From Microbacterium hydrocarbonoxydans (GTDB lineage Bacteria; Actinomycetota; Actinomycetes; Actinomycetales; Microbacteriaceae): a DNA stretch of 64,000 bases. Within the stretch, counting starts at the first letter, position 1. Every line of letters starts with the position of its first letter. Position numbers and translations under genes: made by a program. The stretch is from the NCBI RefSeq assembly GCF_011752045.1, contig NZ_JAAKXW010000003.1, positions 248,001-312,000 of the forward strand. Direction: 5' to 3'. The notes below the pieces were generated by a model. That model was not told where the DNA came from, made no database searches, and saw only the letters and a list, made by a program, of their open reading frames with translations. Of this stretch, positions 50,277 to 59,496 are shown in pieces.

Positions 50277-50645
50277 ATGAAGTTTCTCATTCTCGGGTAT
50301 ACCCCGGCCGACGCGTGGGATGGCACCGACCCCGACGCGCCATCGGAGGACGCCCTGGCGGCGTTCGCCGAGTATCAGAAGTTCGAGGCGGAGTTGCGTG
50401 CCACCGGAGAGTTCGTCAGTGCTGAGGGGCTGGGACACCCGGTCATGTCGACCACGGTGAGCAGGCGCGACGGGGAGATCGTCGTCACCGACGGGCCGTT
50501 CGCGGAGTTGAAGGAGGTGCTCGCCTCCTTCGCGGTGCTCGATGTGTCGAGCCTCGACCGCGCCAAAGAGATCGTGGCGCAGATGGTCGCCGTCCTCGGC
50601 GAGCCGATGGAGATCCGGCCGATCATGGGCGACGACTTCGCTTGA
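50277..50645 (+). CDS. DGPF (YCII-related) domain protein
   Basis: A 122-residue protein with the DGPF motif at residues 72-75 (IVVTDGPFAELKE) and the start MKFLILGYTP typical of the family. These small proteins are encoded next to ECF42 sigma factors, and here the sigma factor gene begins within its stop codon (TTGA overlap). GGAGG lies four bases before the ATG. A GTG one codon earlier is less likely. The biochemical role is unknown. Confidence 0.88.
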   Translation: MKFLILGYTPADAWDGTDPDAPSEDALAAFAEYQKFEAELRATGEFVSAEGLGHPVMSTTVSRRDGEIVVTDGPFAELKEVLASFAVLDVSSLDRAKEIVAQMVAVLGEPMEIRPIMGDDFA

Positions 50646-51874
50646 CCTCTCCACTGGAGCCGATCGAGCGGGTGCTGCGTGCAGAGGCGCCGCATGTCGT
50701 GGGTGCGCTCACGCGCCGTTTCGGTCGCTTCGACGCCGCCGAGGACGCCGCTCAGGAAGCGCTGCTGGCCGCGAGCACGCAGTGGCGCGATGACGGCATC
50801 CCTGCCGAGCCGCGATCGTGGCTGATCCGTGTCGGATATCGCCGCATGGTCGACGCGATCCGCTCCGAGCAGGCGGAGCGACGACGTGAGCACGAGTACA
50901 CGCTCGCCGACCCGAGACTCATCGGAGAGACCGCATCGCTGGACGCCGACGACAGCCTGCACCTGCTGCTGCTGTGCTGCCATCCCGTGCTGTCGACCGC
51001 CTCGCAGGTCGCCCTCACGCTCCGCGCCGCGGGCGGCCTCACCACCGCGGAGATCGCCCGCGCCTACGGTGTCACGGAACAGACGATGGCGGTGCGGATC
51101 AGCAGAGCGAAGCGTCAGCTGAAGGCGACCGGTGCACGCTTCGAGTTCGCCGTCTCCGAGGATCTCACCGCGCGCATCGCCTCCGTCATGAAAGTGCTCT
51201 ATCTCGTCTTCAACGAGGGGTATACCGCCTCGTCCGGGGAGCGGCTCACCCGCACGGATCTGTCCGCGGAAGCCATCCGGCTCGCCCGGCTGCTGCACGA
51301 TCAGACATCGGGCGAGCCTGAGCCCGCCGGCCTGCTTGCGCTCCTGTTGCTCACGGACGCCCGGCGCGCGGCCCGGACCGACGCCCGCGGAGAGCTCGTG
51401 CCGCTCGCGGAACAGGATCGCCGGCTCTGGGATGCCGGCATGATCGCGGAGGGGTCTGCGCTCATCGGGTCCGCGTGGGCGCAGAGTCCCGTGGGGCCCT
51501 ACCGGCTGCAGGCGGCGATCGCCGCCCTTCATGACGAAGCGCCGACCGCCGACCGCACGGACTGGCGGCAGATCGCCGCGCTCTATCTCGCCCTGGAGCA
51601 GCTTGAGCCGAGCGGCCCGGTCATGCTCGCCCGCGTCGTCGCCGTCGCTCATGCGTTCGGCGATGCGACCGCGCTGGAGCTGCTCGACCGATTGGATCGC
51701 GATCATGGCCTGCTGGAACATCCGCTGACGACGCAGCGCGCGCATGCGATCCGCGCGCACCTGCGGGATCGGTCGGGAAGCCGTGCCGAGGCGCGCGCCG
51801 ACTTCCTCGCCGCTGCGGACCTCACGGAGAACGATGTCGAGGCTCGGTATCTCCAGGGGCGCGCTCACGGCTGA
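50642..51874 (+). CDS. ECF42-group RNA polymerase sigma factor with C-terminal extension
   Basis: A 410-residue protein. The sigma2 region (RFGRFDAAEDAAQEALLAAS, PRSWLIRVGYRRMVDAIR) and sigma4 region (GGLTTAEIARAYGVTEQTMAVRISRAKRQL) fill the first 190 residues. A roughly 200-residue helical TPR-like extension (from SVMKVLYLVFNEGYTASSG) follows, the mark of ECF42, which controls activity without an anti-sigma factor. It starts at a TTG (50642) overlapping the DGPF gene stop. Likely targets include the DGPF gene and possibly the hydrolase downstream. Confidence 0.9.
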   Translation: MTSPLEPIERVLRAEAPHVVGALTRRFGRFDAAEDAAQEALLAASTQWRDDGIPAEPRSWLIRVGYRRMVDAIRSEQAERRREHEYTLADPRLIGETASLDADDSLHLLLLCCHPVLSTASQVALTLRAAGGLTTAEIARAYGVTEQTMAVRISRAKRQLKATGARFEFAVSEDLTARIASVMKVLYLVFNEGYTASSGERLTRTDLSAEAIRLARLLHDQTSGEPEPAGLLALLLLTDARRAARTDARGELVPLAEQDRRLWDAGMIAEGSALIGSAWAQSPVGPYRLQAAIAALHDEAPTADRTDWRQIAALYLALEQLEPSGPVMLARVVAVAHAFGDATALELLDRLDRDHGLLEHPLTTQRAHAIRAHLRDRSGSRAEARADFLAAADLTENDVEARYLQGRAHG

Positions 51875-51904
51875 CGAACTCCGCCGGGATTCTTTCGCCG
51901 CACA

Positions 51905-51930
51905 TGTCAAGAACGCGTCGCCGGTTCCGA
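51905..51930 (+). promoter_or_regulatory. Possible ECF-type promoter before the hydrolase gene
   Basis: TGTCAA (51905-51910), 17 bases, then CGA (51928-51930). ECF42 promoters are reported as TGTCGA with a CGA-type -10, so this is a near match. It lies 52 bases before the ATG. Confidence 0.35.
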
Positions 51931-51981
51931 TGTGTCTGTGAAAGCTGCCCGATGGGCGGCGCTGACACAGAGGAACACACC

Positions 51982-53253
51982 ATGAACGACCAGCAGAACG
52001 CCACGGTCATCTCCGCCGACGGCACTCCCATCGCCTACGAGAGGACCGGCGAAGGACCGGTGATCATTGTCATCAGCAACGTCGCCGAGGATCGCACCGG
52101 CGTCGCCGGCCTCGTCGAGGCCCTCGCCGCGGACTTCACCGTAGTCTCGTACGACCGCCGCGGACGCGGCGCCAGCGGCGACCCGCAGCCGTACGAGCCG
52201 GCGCGCGAGGTCGACGACGTCGCCGCGCTCATCGAGGCGGTCGGCGCGCCCGTCTACCTCACCAGCGGATCCGGCGGATGCGGTCTCGCCCTCGACGCCG
52301 CATCCGCTCTCGGTGACAGGATCGCCGGACTCTACCTCTACGAGCCGCCTTTCATCGTCGACGACTCCCGCGCACCCGCTCCGGCGGACTACGTGAAGCA
52401 CCAGGAGGAACTCCTCGCCGCAGGACGTCGTGATGACGCCGTCGAGTACTTCATGACAGAGATGATCGGCGTCCCCGCCGAGTACATCCCGATGATGAAG
52501 GATGACCCGTCCTGGCAGGAGATGACCCGATACGCGCACACCTACGCCTATGACGGCCGGATCATGCAGGGCCTCCAGGACGGCCGCCCGCTGCCTGCCG
52601 ACCGGTGGCAGATCGACGCTCCCGTCACCGTGGCGGTCGGCAGCGAGGGGGAAACGTTCATCCGCGCAGGGGCCGAGGCCCTCGCCGCCCTCCTGCCCCA
52701 CGTCACCGTGCTGACCCTCGAGGGACAGGATCATTCCGCGTTCTGGATGGCGCCGGGTCCGGTGGCCGCTCAACTTCGAGAGGCTCTGCTCGACGCGCGA
52801 GGGGACTCGTCGACCGGCGTCGACGAAGCATCCGAGAATCCGGCGCCCAGCCCCGGCATGGCCGCGCTCGAGCGGCTGATCGGTGAATGGACGGTCACCG
52901 GCGGAGCCGAGGGGGTCGTCCGGTACGAATGGATGCCCGGCCGCCACTTCCTCCTGCAGCACGTCGAGCTCCAGCAGTTCGGAGAGCAGATCACCGGCCT
53001 CGAGGTCATCGGGCATCTGCATCCGTTCGGGGAACCCGCAGGCGCCGACATCGTGTCGCGTTTTTACGACTCGCTCGGCAACACCCTCGACTACACCTAC
53101 GAGCTCGACGGCGACACCCTCACGATCTGGGGCGGGCCGAAGGGCAGCCCCGCGTACTTCCGCGGAGAGTTCCGAGACGGCGACCGCGTCATGGACGGCG
53201 CCTGGGTCTACCCCGGCGGAGGAGGCTACGACTCCACAATGACCCGACGTTGA
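51982..53253 (+). CDS. Alpha/beta hydrolase fused to a DUF1579-like domain
   Basis: A 423-residue two-domain protein. Residues 1-270 form an alpha/beta hydrolase (VISADGTPIAYERTGEGPV, VVSYDRRGRGASGD, late His in EGQDHSAFW). The nucleophile elbow reads SGSGGCG where GxSxG is expected, so the catalytic serine may be altered. Residues 290-423 are a beta-barrel-like domain (MAALERLIGEWTVTGGAEG, FYDSLGNTLDYTYELDGDTL). The hydrolase part occurs alone next to DGPF/sigma genes in other actinobacteria (inference). GAGGAA upstream. Confidence 0.8.
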   Translation: MNDQQNATVISADGTPIAYERTGEGPVIIVISNVAEDRTGVAGLVEALAADFTVVSYDRRGRGASGDPQPYEPAREVDDVAALIEAVGAPVYLTSGSGGCGLALDAASALGDRIAGLYLYEPPFIVDDSRAPAPADYVKHQEELLAAGRRDDAVEYFMTEMIGVPAEYIPMMKDDPSWQEMTRYAHTYAYDGRIMQGLQDGRPLPADRWQIDAPVTVAVGSEGETFIRAGAEALAALLPHVTVLTLEGQDHSAFWMAPGPVAAQLREALLDARGDSSTGVDEASENPAPSPGMAALERLIGEWTVTGGAEGVVRYEWMPGRHFLLQHVELQQFGEQITGLEVIGHLHPFGEPAGADIVSRFYDSLGNTLDYTYELDGDTLTIWGGPKGSPAYFRGEFRDGDRVMDGAWVYPGGGGYDSTMTRR

Positions 53254-53261
53254 AGGGGTCA

Positions 53262-53306
53262 GGCGAAGCGCCGGCCGGGAACCTGCTTCTCGACCGGCGC
53301 TTCGCC
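53262..53306. terminator. Hairpin terminator after the hydrolase gene
   Basis: GGCGAAGCGCCGG (53262-53274) and CCGGCGCTTCGCC (53294-53306) are perfect 13-base arms with a 19-base loop, nine bases after the stop. The rest of the 289-base gap (to 53542) shows no supportable gene. Confidence 0.65.
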
Positions 53307-53542
53307 GGTATGTCCGGCCGCGCGCAACCGCAACGGTTCGCTGCGTGTGTGCATCGTTCGAAGAGTCGCGCACGCCGTGGTCCACCGCCTTCCGGCGAAG
53401 GTCGCGATCGACGCTCGGTATGAGAAACTGCGACCCTCCCGGAGGCGCACAACACACTGGCTCAGGAGGCTGTCCCCGGCAAGGCGATGAGGGTCAGTGA
53501 AGTCGTCTGGCTACTTCCGCGTCCTTTCAGGTTCGCAACCGG

Positions 53543-54124
53543 TCAGGCTGTCATGCTCGCGAACTCGGGGTTGCGGACTGACTCGAGCGCTTCAGACCAG
53601 GCGATGACCTGGTCGAAGAGGGTGTTCAGGAAGCCGACCTGGTAGTCGCCGGGGGCGAAGGTGCGGAAGTTCTCGAACTCGGTCATGAGCGAGAGCGTCA
53701 GCGTCTGGCGCACGGTGGCCACCTGGAGCTCGGCGAGCACCAGCCGCAGGTGTTCGATCGCGCGGGCGCCGCCGACGCCACCGTATCCGACGAAGGCCGC
53801 GGCCTTGTTGTTCCACTCGGCATGCAGGTAGTCGATCGCGTTCTTGAGCACGCCGGAGGTGGAATGGTTGTACTCCGGGGTGACGAAGACGTACCCGTCG
53901 AACTCGGCGATCTTCTCGGACCACGCGCGGGTGTGGTCGTTCTGATACTGGCCCGTCGACGGCGGCATCGGTTCGTCGAGGTGCGGCAGCGGGAAGTCGG
54001 CGAGGTCGACGAGCTCGAACTCTGCGTCGTCGCGTTGCGAGGCCTGTTGCAGAACCCAGTCCGCGACCTGCTTGCCGTTGCGGCCGGGGCGGGTGCTGCC
54101 GAGGATGATGGCGATCTTGGTCAT
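53543..54124 (-). CDS. NADPH-dependent FMN reductase
   Basis: A 193-residue flavodoxin-like protein: IAIILGSTRPGRNGKQVADWV binds the FMN phosphate, PEYNHSTSGVLKNAIDYLH is the diagnostic flavin motif, and YGGVGGARAIEHLRLV follows. It reduces FMN with NAD(P)H and would feed reduced flavin to the two LLM monooxygenases upstream in the same operon. The ATG at 54124 is used. A GTG seven codons earlier is possible. Confidence 0.9.
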   Translation of the reverse strand: MTKIAIILGSTRPGRNGKQVADWVLQQASQRDDAEFELVDLADFPLPHLDEPMPPSTGQYQNDHTRAWSEKIAEFDGYVFVTPEYNHSTSGVLKNAIDYLHAEWNNKAAAFVGYGGVGGARAIEHLRLVLAELQVATVRQTLTLSLMTEFENFRTFAPGDYQVGFLNTLFDQVIAWSEALESVRNPEFASMTA

Positions 54125-54170
54125 GTCGTTTCTTTCTTTCGTCACTTGGATCAGCGGTGAGGAACAGGGA

Positions 54171-54839
54171 TCAATGGAATGTGAGGGGAAGCATGCGATC
54201 GGACGCTGCGGGTGAGATCACCGCCCTCAGTCCGTCGGCGGGCAGATCGGCCCCGAACGCCGGATGTCCTGGCTGCAGCACCACCCCGTCGGCGAGGGAA
54301 CCTGCGAGCACGGGATCGAAGCCGAGCCGGTCGACGAACGCCGAGACCTGCGCGAGGTCGGCGTCTCGGTCGCCGGCGATCGCGATCGCCTTGCGGCCGG
54401 CGACGCCGGCGGGACGGGCTTCCTCCTCGAGATCGTGATACCCCATGTGGTTCAGGGCTTTCACCACCCGGGCCCCTGCGAGGAACTCCTGCACGACTTC
54501 GCTCGTCGAGGTGCGCGGGTCGTTCAGGTCGTCGCGGATGCCGTCGGTCTCCCACCAGTAGTTCATGGCGTCGATGACGAGCTTGCCCTGCAGCTCCGCC
54601 GCAGGGAGACGGCGGTACTTGCCCAAGGGGAGCGCCAGGATCACGATGTCGGCGTCGCGCGCCGCCTCCTCCGCCCGGACGGCGGTCGCGCCCGGTGCGA
54701 GCACATCGATCGTCAGGGCGATCCGCTCCGGCTCTCCCGAGCCGGCGATCAGCACCCGGTGCCCCGCCGCGATGGCGAGGCGGGCGAGGACGGTGCCGAC
54801 CTTCCCGGCGCCCAGGATGCCGATGGTGACGGTGTTCAC
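54171..54839 (-). CDS. F420-dependent NADP reductase-like protein
   Basis: A 222-residue protein with an N-terminal Rossmann fold ([24 protein letters not shown]) and the FNO-like segments [10 protein letters not shown] and [13 protein letters not shown]. It resembles F420:NADP oxidoreductases. Whether it uses F420 is not clear. GTG start at 54839 with AAGGAG upstream. Third gene of the flavin monooxygenase operon. Confidence 0.82.
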   Translation of the reverse strand: MNTVTIGILGAGKVGTVLARLAIAAGHRVLIAGSGEPERIALTIDVLAPGATAVRAEEAARDADIVILALPLGKYRRLPAAELQGKLVIDAMNYWWETDGIRDDLNDPRTSTSEVVQEFLAGARVVKALNHMGYHDLEEEARPAGVAGRKAIAIAGDRDADLAQVSAFVDRLGFDPVLAGSLADGVVLQPGHPAFGADLPADGLRAVISPAASDRMLPLTFH

Positions 54840-54853
54840 GGTGGTCTCCTTCC

Positions 54854-55936
54854 TCAGCGCCGGAACGATGCGCCGGTCATGGTCTTCTCGGGGGTCTCGG
54901 CGAGCAGTTCGCGGACCATGGGGATGACCCTGGTGCCGTAGAGCTCGACAGCGCGCAGCCGCGCGCTCGCCGACATCGCACCGCCGGCGGAGTAGATGAG
55001 ATCGAAGCGCCCGACATCCAGCGCGCGGATCGCGTCGGCCATCCTCCTGCCGACGGTCTCGGGGGAGCCGACGTAGAGCGATCCGTACTCGACGTCCGCC
55101 TCGAACTCGCCGCGCTGCAGTGGCGGCCAGCCGCGCAACGCGCCGATGCGATCGCGGATCACCTTATAGCCGGGGTAGAAGAGCTCCTTCGCCTCGTCGT
55201 CGGTCTCGGCGATGAACCCCGGAGAGTGCATGCCGACCGGGTACGCGGACGTGCCCAGCTGCGCCGTCGCCCTGCGATACAGATCCACGTACGGAGCGAA
55301 GCGCGTCGGGGCGCCGCCGATGATCGCCAGCATGAGCCGGAATCCATAGTGCGCAGTGCGCAGCACCGACTGCGGGGTGCCGCCGACGCCGACCCAGGTG
55401 CGCAGCCCGCCGGCATCCGTCTTGGGGAAGACGTCGGCGTTCACCAGCGGAGCGCGAGTCGTGCCCTCCCAGGTGACCGGCTTCTCGTCGAGCAGCGCGT
55501 GGAAGAGGTCGATCTTCTCCTCGAACAGCAGGTCGTAGTCGGCCAGGTCGTAGCCGAACAGCGGGAACGACTCGGTGAACGATCCGCGACCGAGGATCAC
55601 CTCCGCGCGGCCCGATGAGAGGGCGTCCACCGTGGCGAACCGCTGGAAGACCCGCACCGGGTCATCTGACGACAGCACGGTCACGCCGGAGCCGAGTCGG
55701 ATGCGCTCGGTGGCTGTGGCGATCCCGGCCAGCACGGTTTCGGGCGTGGAGATCGCGAACTCGGGGCGATGGTGCTCGCCGTTCGCGATGGCGTCGATGC
55801 CCACGTCGTCGGCCAGCACCGCCTCATCGACGGTGGCCCGGATCGCCTGCCCATAGGACATCACGGCGCCGTGGTCGTCGCGCGGCAGGTCGCCGAAGGT
55901 GTCGATGCCGAATTCGATTTCGGTGCGGTCGTTCAT
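54854..55936 (-). CDS. Luciferase-like (LLM class) flavin monooxygenase
   Basis: A 360-residue TIM-barrel LLM protein. [63 protein letters not shown] and [22 protein letters not shown] are the family's flavin-site segments. It uses reduced FMN or F420H2. It is a paralogue of the next gene upstream, about 35-40% alike by eye. GAGGAG lies before the ATG at 55936. Confidence 0.9.
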   Translation of the reverse strand: MNDRTEIEFGIDTFGDLPRDDHGAVMSYGQAIRATVDEAVLADDVGIDAIANGEHHRPEFAISTPETVLAGIATATERIRLGSGVTVLSSDDPVRVFQRFATVDALSSGRAEVILGRGSFTESFPLFGYDLADYDLLFEEKIDLFHALLDEKPVTWEGTTRAPLVNADVFPKTDAGGLRTWVGVGGTPQSVLRTAHYGFRLMLAIIGGAPTRFAPYVDLYRRATAQLGTSAYPVGMHSPGFIAETDDEAKELFYPGYKVIRDRIGALRGWPPLQRGEFEADVEYGSLYVGSPETVGRRMADAIRALDVGRFDLIYSAGGAMSASARLRAVELYGTRVIPMVRELLAETPEKTMTGASFRR

Positions 55937-55971
55937 CAAGGTGCTCCTCGGTCCGTTCTCACGTGCGGTGT

Positions 55972-57084
55972 TCAGGCGTGGGCGGCCTTGCCGCCCTTGA
56001 CGATCTCTGCGGTGTCGCGCCCGGTCAGGTACCAGTCGCCGGGGTCCTCGGCGAGCAGTTCCCGCACGCGCGGTGCGACGCGCTCACCGAACAGGCGGAT
56101 GCTCTTCTCCCGCGCCTGGCGGGGAAGGTGCAGCACGTCGTACTTCAGGTCGAAGCGGGCCAGATGATTGGTCCGCACGATGCCGGCGATCTTCTGCGCG
56201 ACGGTCTCGGGTGACCCGACGTAGAGCGCGCCGGTGTCGACCTCCTCGGCGTAGCGCTCCGCGGTGGGCGGGTAGAAGCCGCGCTCCTTGCTCACGGCTT
56301 CGACGACCGGCTGCCAGTGCTTCCAGTGCACGTTCTTCGCCTCGTCGTCGGTGTCCGCCACGAAGCCCAGCGAGTGCTGACCGACAGGGAGCTCCGGATG
56401 ACCGAATTGCGCCAGTGCGCGCAGATACAGCTCCACATGTCCGGCGAAGCGCTGCGGCCGCCCGCCGATGATGGCCATCATCAACGGCATTCCGTGCCTG
56501 GCCGCCCTGACGACCGAATCGGGGCTGCCGCCGATGCCGATCCAGGCGGGGATGCCGCCTTCCGGCATCCGCGGGCGCAGGCGCGCATTGTCGAGCGGTG
56601 CGCGGTACCTGCCAGACCAGGTGACCCGATCCTCGCGCATCAATCGCAAGAACAGGTCCAGCTTCTCCTCGAAGATCTCCTCATAATCGGCGATGTCGTA
56701 GCCGAAGAGCGGGAACGACTCGATCGCCGAGGCTCTCCCCAGCACGAGCTGGGCACGACCGCCGGAGAGTCCGTCAACCGTCGCGAACTGCTGGTACAGC
56801 CGCACCGGATCCTGCGTCGAGAGCACGGTCACCGAAGTGCCCAGACGGATCGTCGAGGTCGCCTGCGCCGCGGCGGCGAGGATCACCGGGGTCGCGGAGT
56901 CGACCATGTCCTCGCGGTAGTGTTCGCCGATGCTGAAGACGTCGAGGCCGACGGATTCGGCCAGCTGCGCCTCGTCGATGAGCAGTCGCAGCGTCTCGGA
57001 ATCCGAGAACACCCGTCCATGATCGGTGGCGATGTCTCCGAACGAGTTCAGCCCCAGCTCCAGTTCGTGCGACGACTTCGACAT
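55972..57084 (-). CDS. Luciferase-like (LLM class) flavin monooxygenase, first gene of operon
   Basis: A 370-residue LLM protein with the same blocks: LELGLNSFGDIATDHGR, VGLDVFSIGEHYREDM, IRLGTSVTVLSTQDPVRLYQQF and [18 protein letters not shown]. Its start follows GGGAGGGG. It diverges from a MarR gene, and two matching palindromes lie between them. The operon order is LLM, LLM, F420-reductase-like, FMN reductase. Confidence 0.9.
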   Translation of the reverse strand: MSKSSHELELGLNSFGDIATDHGRVFSDSETLRLLIDEAQLAESVGLDVFSIGEHYREDMVDSATPVILAAAAQATSTIRLGTSVTVLSTQDPVRLYQQFATVDGLSGGRAQLVLGRASAIESFPLFGYDIADYEEIFEEKLDLFLRLMREDRVTWSGRYRAPLDNARLRPRMPEGGIPAWIGIGGSPDSVVRAARHGMPLMMAIIGGRPQRFAGHVELYLRALAQFGHPELPVGQHSLGFVADTDDEAKNVHWKHWQPVVEAVSKERGFYPPTAERYAEEVDTGALYVGSPETVAQKIAGIVRTNHLARFDLKYDVLHLPRQAREKSIRLFGERVAPRVRELLAEDPGDWYLTGRDTAEIVKGGKAAHA

Positions 57085-57117
57085 GATCGCGGCCCCTCCC
57101 GTCACCGGTCCCTCCGG

Positions 57118-57162
57118 ATTGACGTGTCAATTACCTATGAACGCTAGCATTGATGTATCAAT
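57118..57162. promoter_or_regulatory. Two MarR-type operators between marR and the monooxygenase operon
   Basis: ATTGACGTGTCAAT (57118-57131) and ATTGATGTATCAAT (57149-57162) are near-identical 14-base palindromes with centres 31 bases apart, three helical turns. They cover both divergent promoters. Confidence 0.8.
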
Positions 57163-57176
57163 TCCCGGGAGCGAAA

Positions 57177-57647
57177 ATGGACCATGAGCACCGCCGCACG
57201 ATGCCCACACGTGAGCAGCTGCGCATCTGGCGGGAGTACATCGAGACGGCGGAGACGCTGCGCACACGGCTGACCGGCCGACTGCAGAGTGAGTCGTCGC
57301 TCTCACCGGGCGACTACCAGGTGCTGCTCGCCCTCACCGAGGCCGATCAGCACAAGATGCGTTCGTCGGAGCTGGCGACCCACATCGGGTGGGAACGCAG
57401 CAGGCTGTCACACCATCTCGGCCGGATGGAGAGGCGTGAACTGATCCAGCGTGTCGCCTGCGCCGACGACGTGCACGGCATCGACGTGATCGCGACCGAC
57501 TCCGGGCGCGAGGCGTTCCGTGCCGGATCCGTGCCCCACCTGCGCGCCGTGCGCGAACTGTTCGTCGACGCGCTGACCCCGGAGCAGTTCGCCGAGGTGG
57601 ACGACGTGACGACATCGCTGCGCAGGCACCTCGGCCTCGAGCCCTGA
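57177..57647 (+). CDS. MarR-family transcriptional regulator
   Basis: A 156-residue winged-helix protein: SLSPGDYQVLLALTEAD, RSSELATHIGWERSRLSHHLGRMERRELI is the recognition region, and DDVHGIDVIATDSGREAF the wing. The ATG at 57177 follows GGGAG. An earlier TTG/ATG at 57150-57153 would put the second operator inside the coding region and is less likely. It probably represses itself and the divergent operon. Confidence 0.88.
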   Translation: MDHEHRRTMPTREQLRIWREYIETAETLRTRLTGRLQSESSLSPGDYQVLLALTEADQHKMRSSELATHIGWERSRLSHHLGRMERRELIQRVACADDVHGIDVIATDSGREAFRAGSVPHLRAVRELFVDALTPEQFAEVDDVTTSLRRHLGLEP

Positions 57648-57677
57648 CCACATCGGAACAGTCCTGAAGGAGTGAGC

Positions 57678-57992
57678 ATGCAGGAGACGACATCGGGCGG
57701 ACGCGCAGACGGCATCCGCGAATACGTGGCCGACGGCATCGTCGTGACTTGGGAGGCGTCGCGCTGCCAGCACGCCGCGGAGTGCGTGCGCGGCCTGCCC
57801 CGTGTCTTCGACCGCGACCGGCGCCCCTGGATCGACCCGACGGGCGCGAGCATCGACGAGACCGTCACCGTCATCGACCGCTGCCCCAGTTTCGCCCTCG
57901 GCTACCGCACGCATGACGGACGCGGTCGCACCGCACCGGCGGTCGCCGAGAAAGGCGGGCCGCAGCGCGCAAGCTCGCGGTCGGCTGGCTGA
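57678..57992 (+). CDS. YjdI-type (4Fe-4S) mono-cluster protein
   Basis: A 104-residue protein. VTWEASRCQHAAECVRGLPRVFD and VIDRCPSFALGYR match the Fer4_19/YjdI family, with three cysteines of the cluster visible (C37-type, C42-type and the later CPS). AAGGAG lies five bases before the ATG. It follows marR by 30 bases and is probably co-transcribed. It may be an electron carrier for the monooxygenases, which is inference. Confidence 0.85.
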   Translation: MQETTSGGRADGIREYVADGIVVTWEASRCQHAAECVRGLPRVFDRDRRPWIDPTGASIDETVTVIDRCPSFALGYRTHDGRGRTAPAVAEKGGPQRASSRSAG

Positions 57993-58052
57993 GCGATCTC
58001 ATCCCCGAAGCGGCCCCGCCGACAGCCGCTTCGGCTGAGGGCCGTGGAGGGC

Positions 58053-58086
58053 GAAGTGCCCGCCACCTCACGGTGACGGGCACTTC
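58053..58086. terminator. Hairpin terminator between convergent genes
   Basis: GAAGTGCCCG (58053-58062) and CGGGCACTTC (58077-58086) are perfect 10-base arms with a 14-base loop between the 4Fe-4S and HisD-like genes. Confidence 0.7.
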
Positions 58087-58103
58087 CTCATCAGCGGCGG
58101 AGC

Positions 58104-59420
58104 TCAGCCGAGACGGTTCAGCCTCAGGGTGGCGGTGGCGCTGTGCGCGGCCATGCCCTCCGAGTCGGAGATCACCTGCACGGCGTTCGCGAGCTGCGGC
58201 GTGGCCTCGCGGCTGACGCGCTGGTACGTCAGCGGCTTCAGGAAGCGCGACACCGAGAGGCCTGCGCTGTGCTTCGCTCCGCCAGCGGTCGGCAGCACGT
58301 GGTTCGTGCCGGCCATGCCCTTGTCGGAGTACGCCACCGTGCTCCACGGCCCGATGAAGAGCGAGCCGTAGTTCCGAAGGTTCTCGTGGTACCACTCGTC
58401 ATCGGCCGTGAGCAGCTCGAGGTGCTCCGGGGCGAGGTCGTCCATGAGGGCAGCGGCTGTCTCGCGGTCCTTCGCGACGGTCACCACGCCGTAGTCGCGC
58501 CAGGCCGGACCCGCGATCGAGGCGGTCGCGAGATTCTCCAGCTGACGGTCGATCGCGGCGATCACAGCTTTGCCGTGCTCTTCGGACGTCGTCACGAGCG
58601 CAGCGGGGGAGTTGGGGCCGTGCTCGGCCTGCCCGAGCAGATCGGCCGCGACGAGCTCCGGGTCGGCGGTCTCGTCCGAGATGACGGCGACTTCACTGGG
58701 GCCGGCGAGCAGGTCGATCGCGACCGTGCCGAAGAGCTGACGCTTGGCCTCGGCGACGAACGCGTTTCCTGCCCCGACGAGCATGTCGACGGGCAGTTCG
58801 CCGAGCAGACCGTACGCCATGGCGGCGAGGGCCTGGACGCCGCCGATGACGAACACTCGATCGACGCCGGAGAGGTGCGCGGCGTAGACGACGGCGTCGT
58901 TCGCGCCGCCGTCAGGCTGCGGCGGAGTGCACGCGATCACGGTGGGAACGCCGGCGGCCTTCGCGACGCCGACCGTCATGAAGGCGCTCGCGGTGAGGGG
59001 GAAACGGCCGGCGGGGAGGTAGGCGCCCACGCGCGAGACCGGGATGTACCTGGCGCCGGTGACGAGCCCGGGAACCAGCTCGGTCTCGAAGTCGGAGAGG
59101 TGAGCTCGCTGCGCGCGGGCGAACGCCTGGGTCCGCTCGGCGCCGAGCTCGATGGCCGCACGGAGGTCGGGATCGAGGCGGTCGCCACTGGTCGCGATCT
59201 GCTCGGCGGTGAGCTCGATGTCGGCACCCTGATAGTTGTCGAGCTTGCGCGCGTAGTCGAGCACGGCGTCGAGACCGCGCTCGCGGATGTCGGCGAGCAT
59301 GCTCGTCACAGTCTCGATCACGGCCGGGTCCCGCTGGGCCGCCGGGGCGTCGATGAGCGGGGTCTTGAGGTGGTGGAAGGCGCCGTCGAGGCGGGCGAGA
59401 ACAGGTGAGGAGTAACGCAT
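58104..59420 (-). CDS. Histidinol dehydrogenase family protein (possibly catabolic, HpsN-like)
   Basis: A 438-residue HisD-fold protein: VSRVGAYLPAGRFPLTASAFMT, DMLVGAGNAFVAEAKRQLFG, DLLAGPSEVAVISDETADPELVAADLLGQAEHGPNSPA and NHVLPTAGGAKHSAGLSV carry the NAD and zinc residues. No his genes are nearby. It pairs with a divergent LysR regulator in a catabolic neighbourhood, so a HisD paralogue acting on another amino alcohol or a sulfonated diol is more likely than histidine synthesis. TAGCCT is six bases from the ATG. Confidence 0.85.
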   Translation of the reverse strand: MRYSSPVLARLDGAFHHLKTPLIDAPAAQRDPAVIETVTSMLADIRERGLDAVLDYARKLDNYQGADIELTAEQIATSGDRLDPDLRAAIELGAERTQAFARAQRAHLSDFETELVPGLVTGARYIPVSRVGAYLPAGRFPLTASAFMTVGVAKAAGVPTVIACTPPQPDGGANDAVVYAAHLSGVDRVFVIGGVQALAAMAYGLLGELPVDMLVGAGNAFVAEAKRQLFGTVAIDLLAGPSEVAVISDETADPELVAADLLGQAEHGPNSPAALVTTSEEHGKAVIAAIDRQLENLATASIAGPAWRDYGVVTVAKDRETAAALMDDLAPEHLELLTADDEWYHENLRNYGSLFIGPWSTVAYSDKGMAGTNHVLPTAGGAKHSAGLSVSRFLKPLTYQRVSREATPQLANAVQVISDSEGMAAHSATATLRLNRLG

Positions 59421-59496
59421 GCAGGAAGGCTAAGTCGCGGGCTAGCATCCGACAACCCTGGTGATCCGTTGCTGACCATCGGGTTTACCATTAGCT

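Noticed and set aside
53307..53542. Possible gene remnant after the hydrolase terminator
   Set aside because: The frames are short and show no family resemblance, so I cannot support a pseudogene.
58104..59420. Assignment as hisD of histidine biosynthesis
   Set aside because: No other his gene is near, and the divergent LysR and catabolic neighbours favour a paralogue with another substrate.
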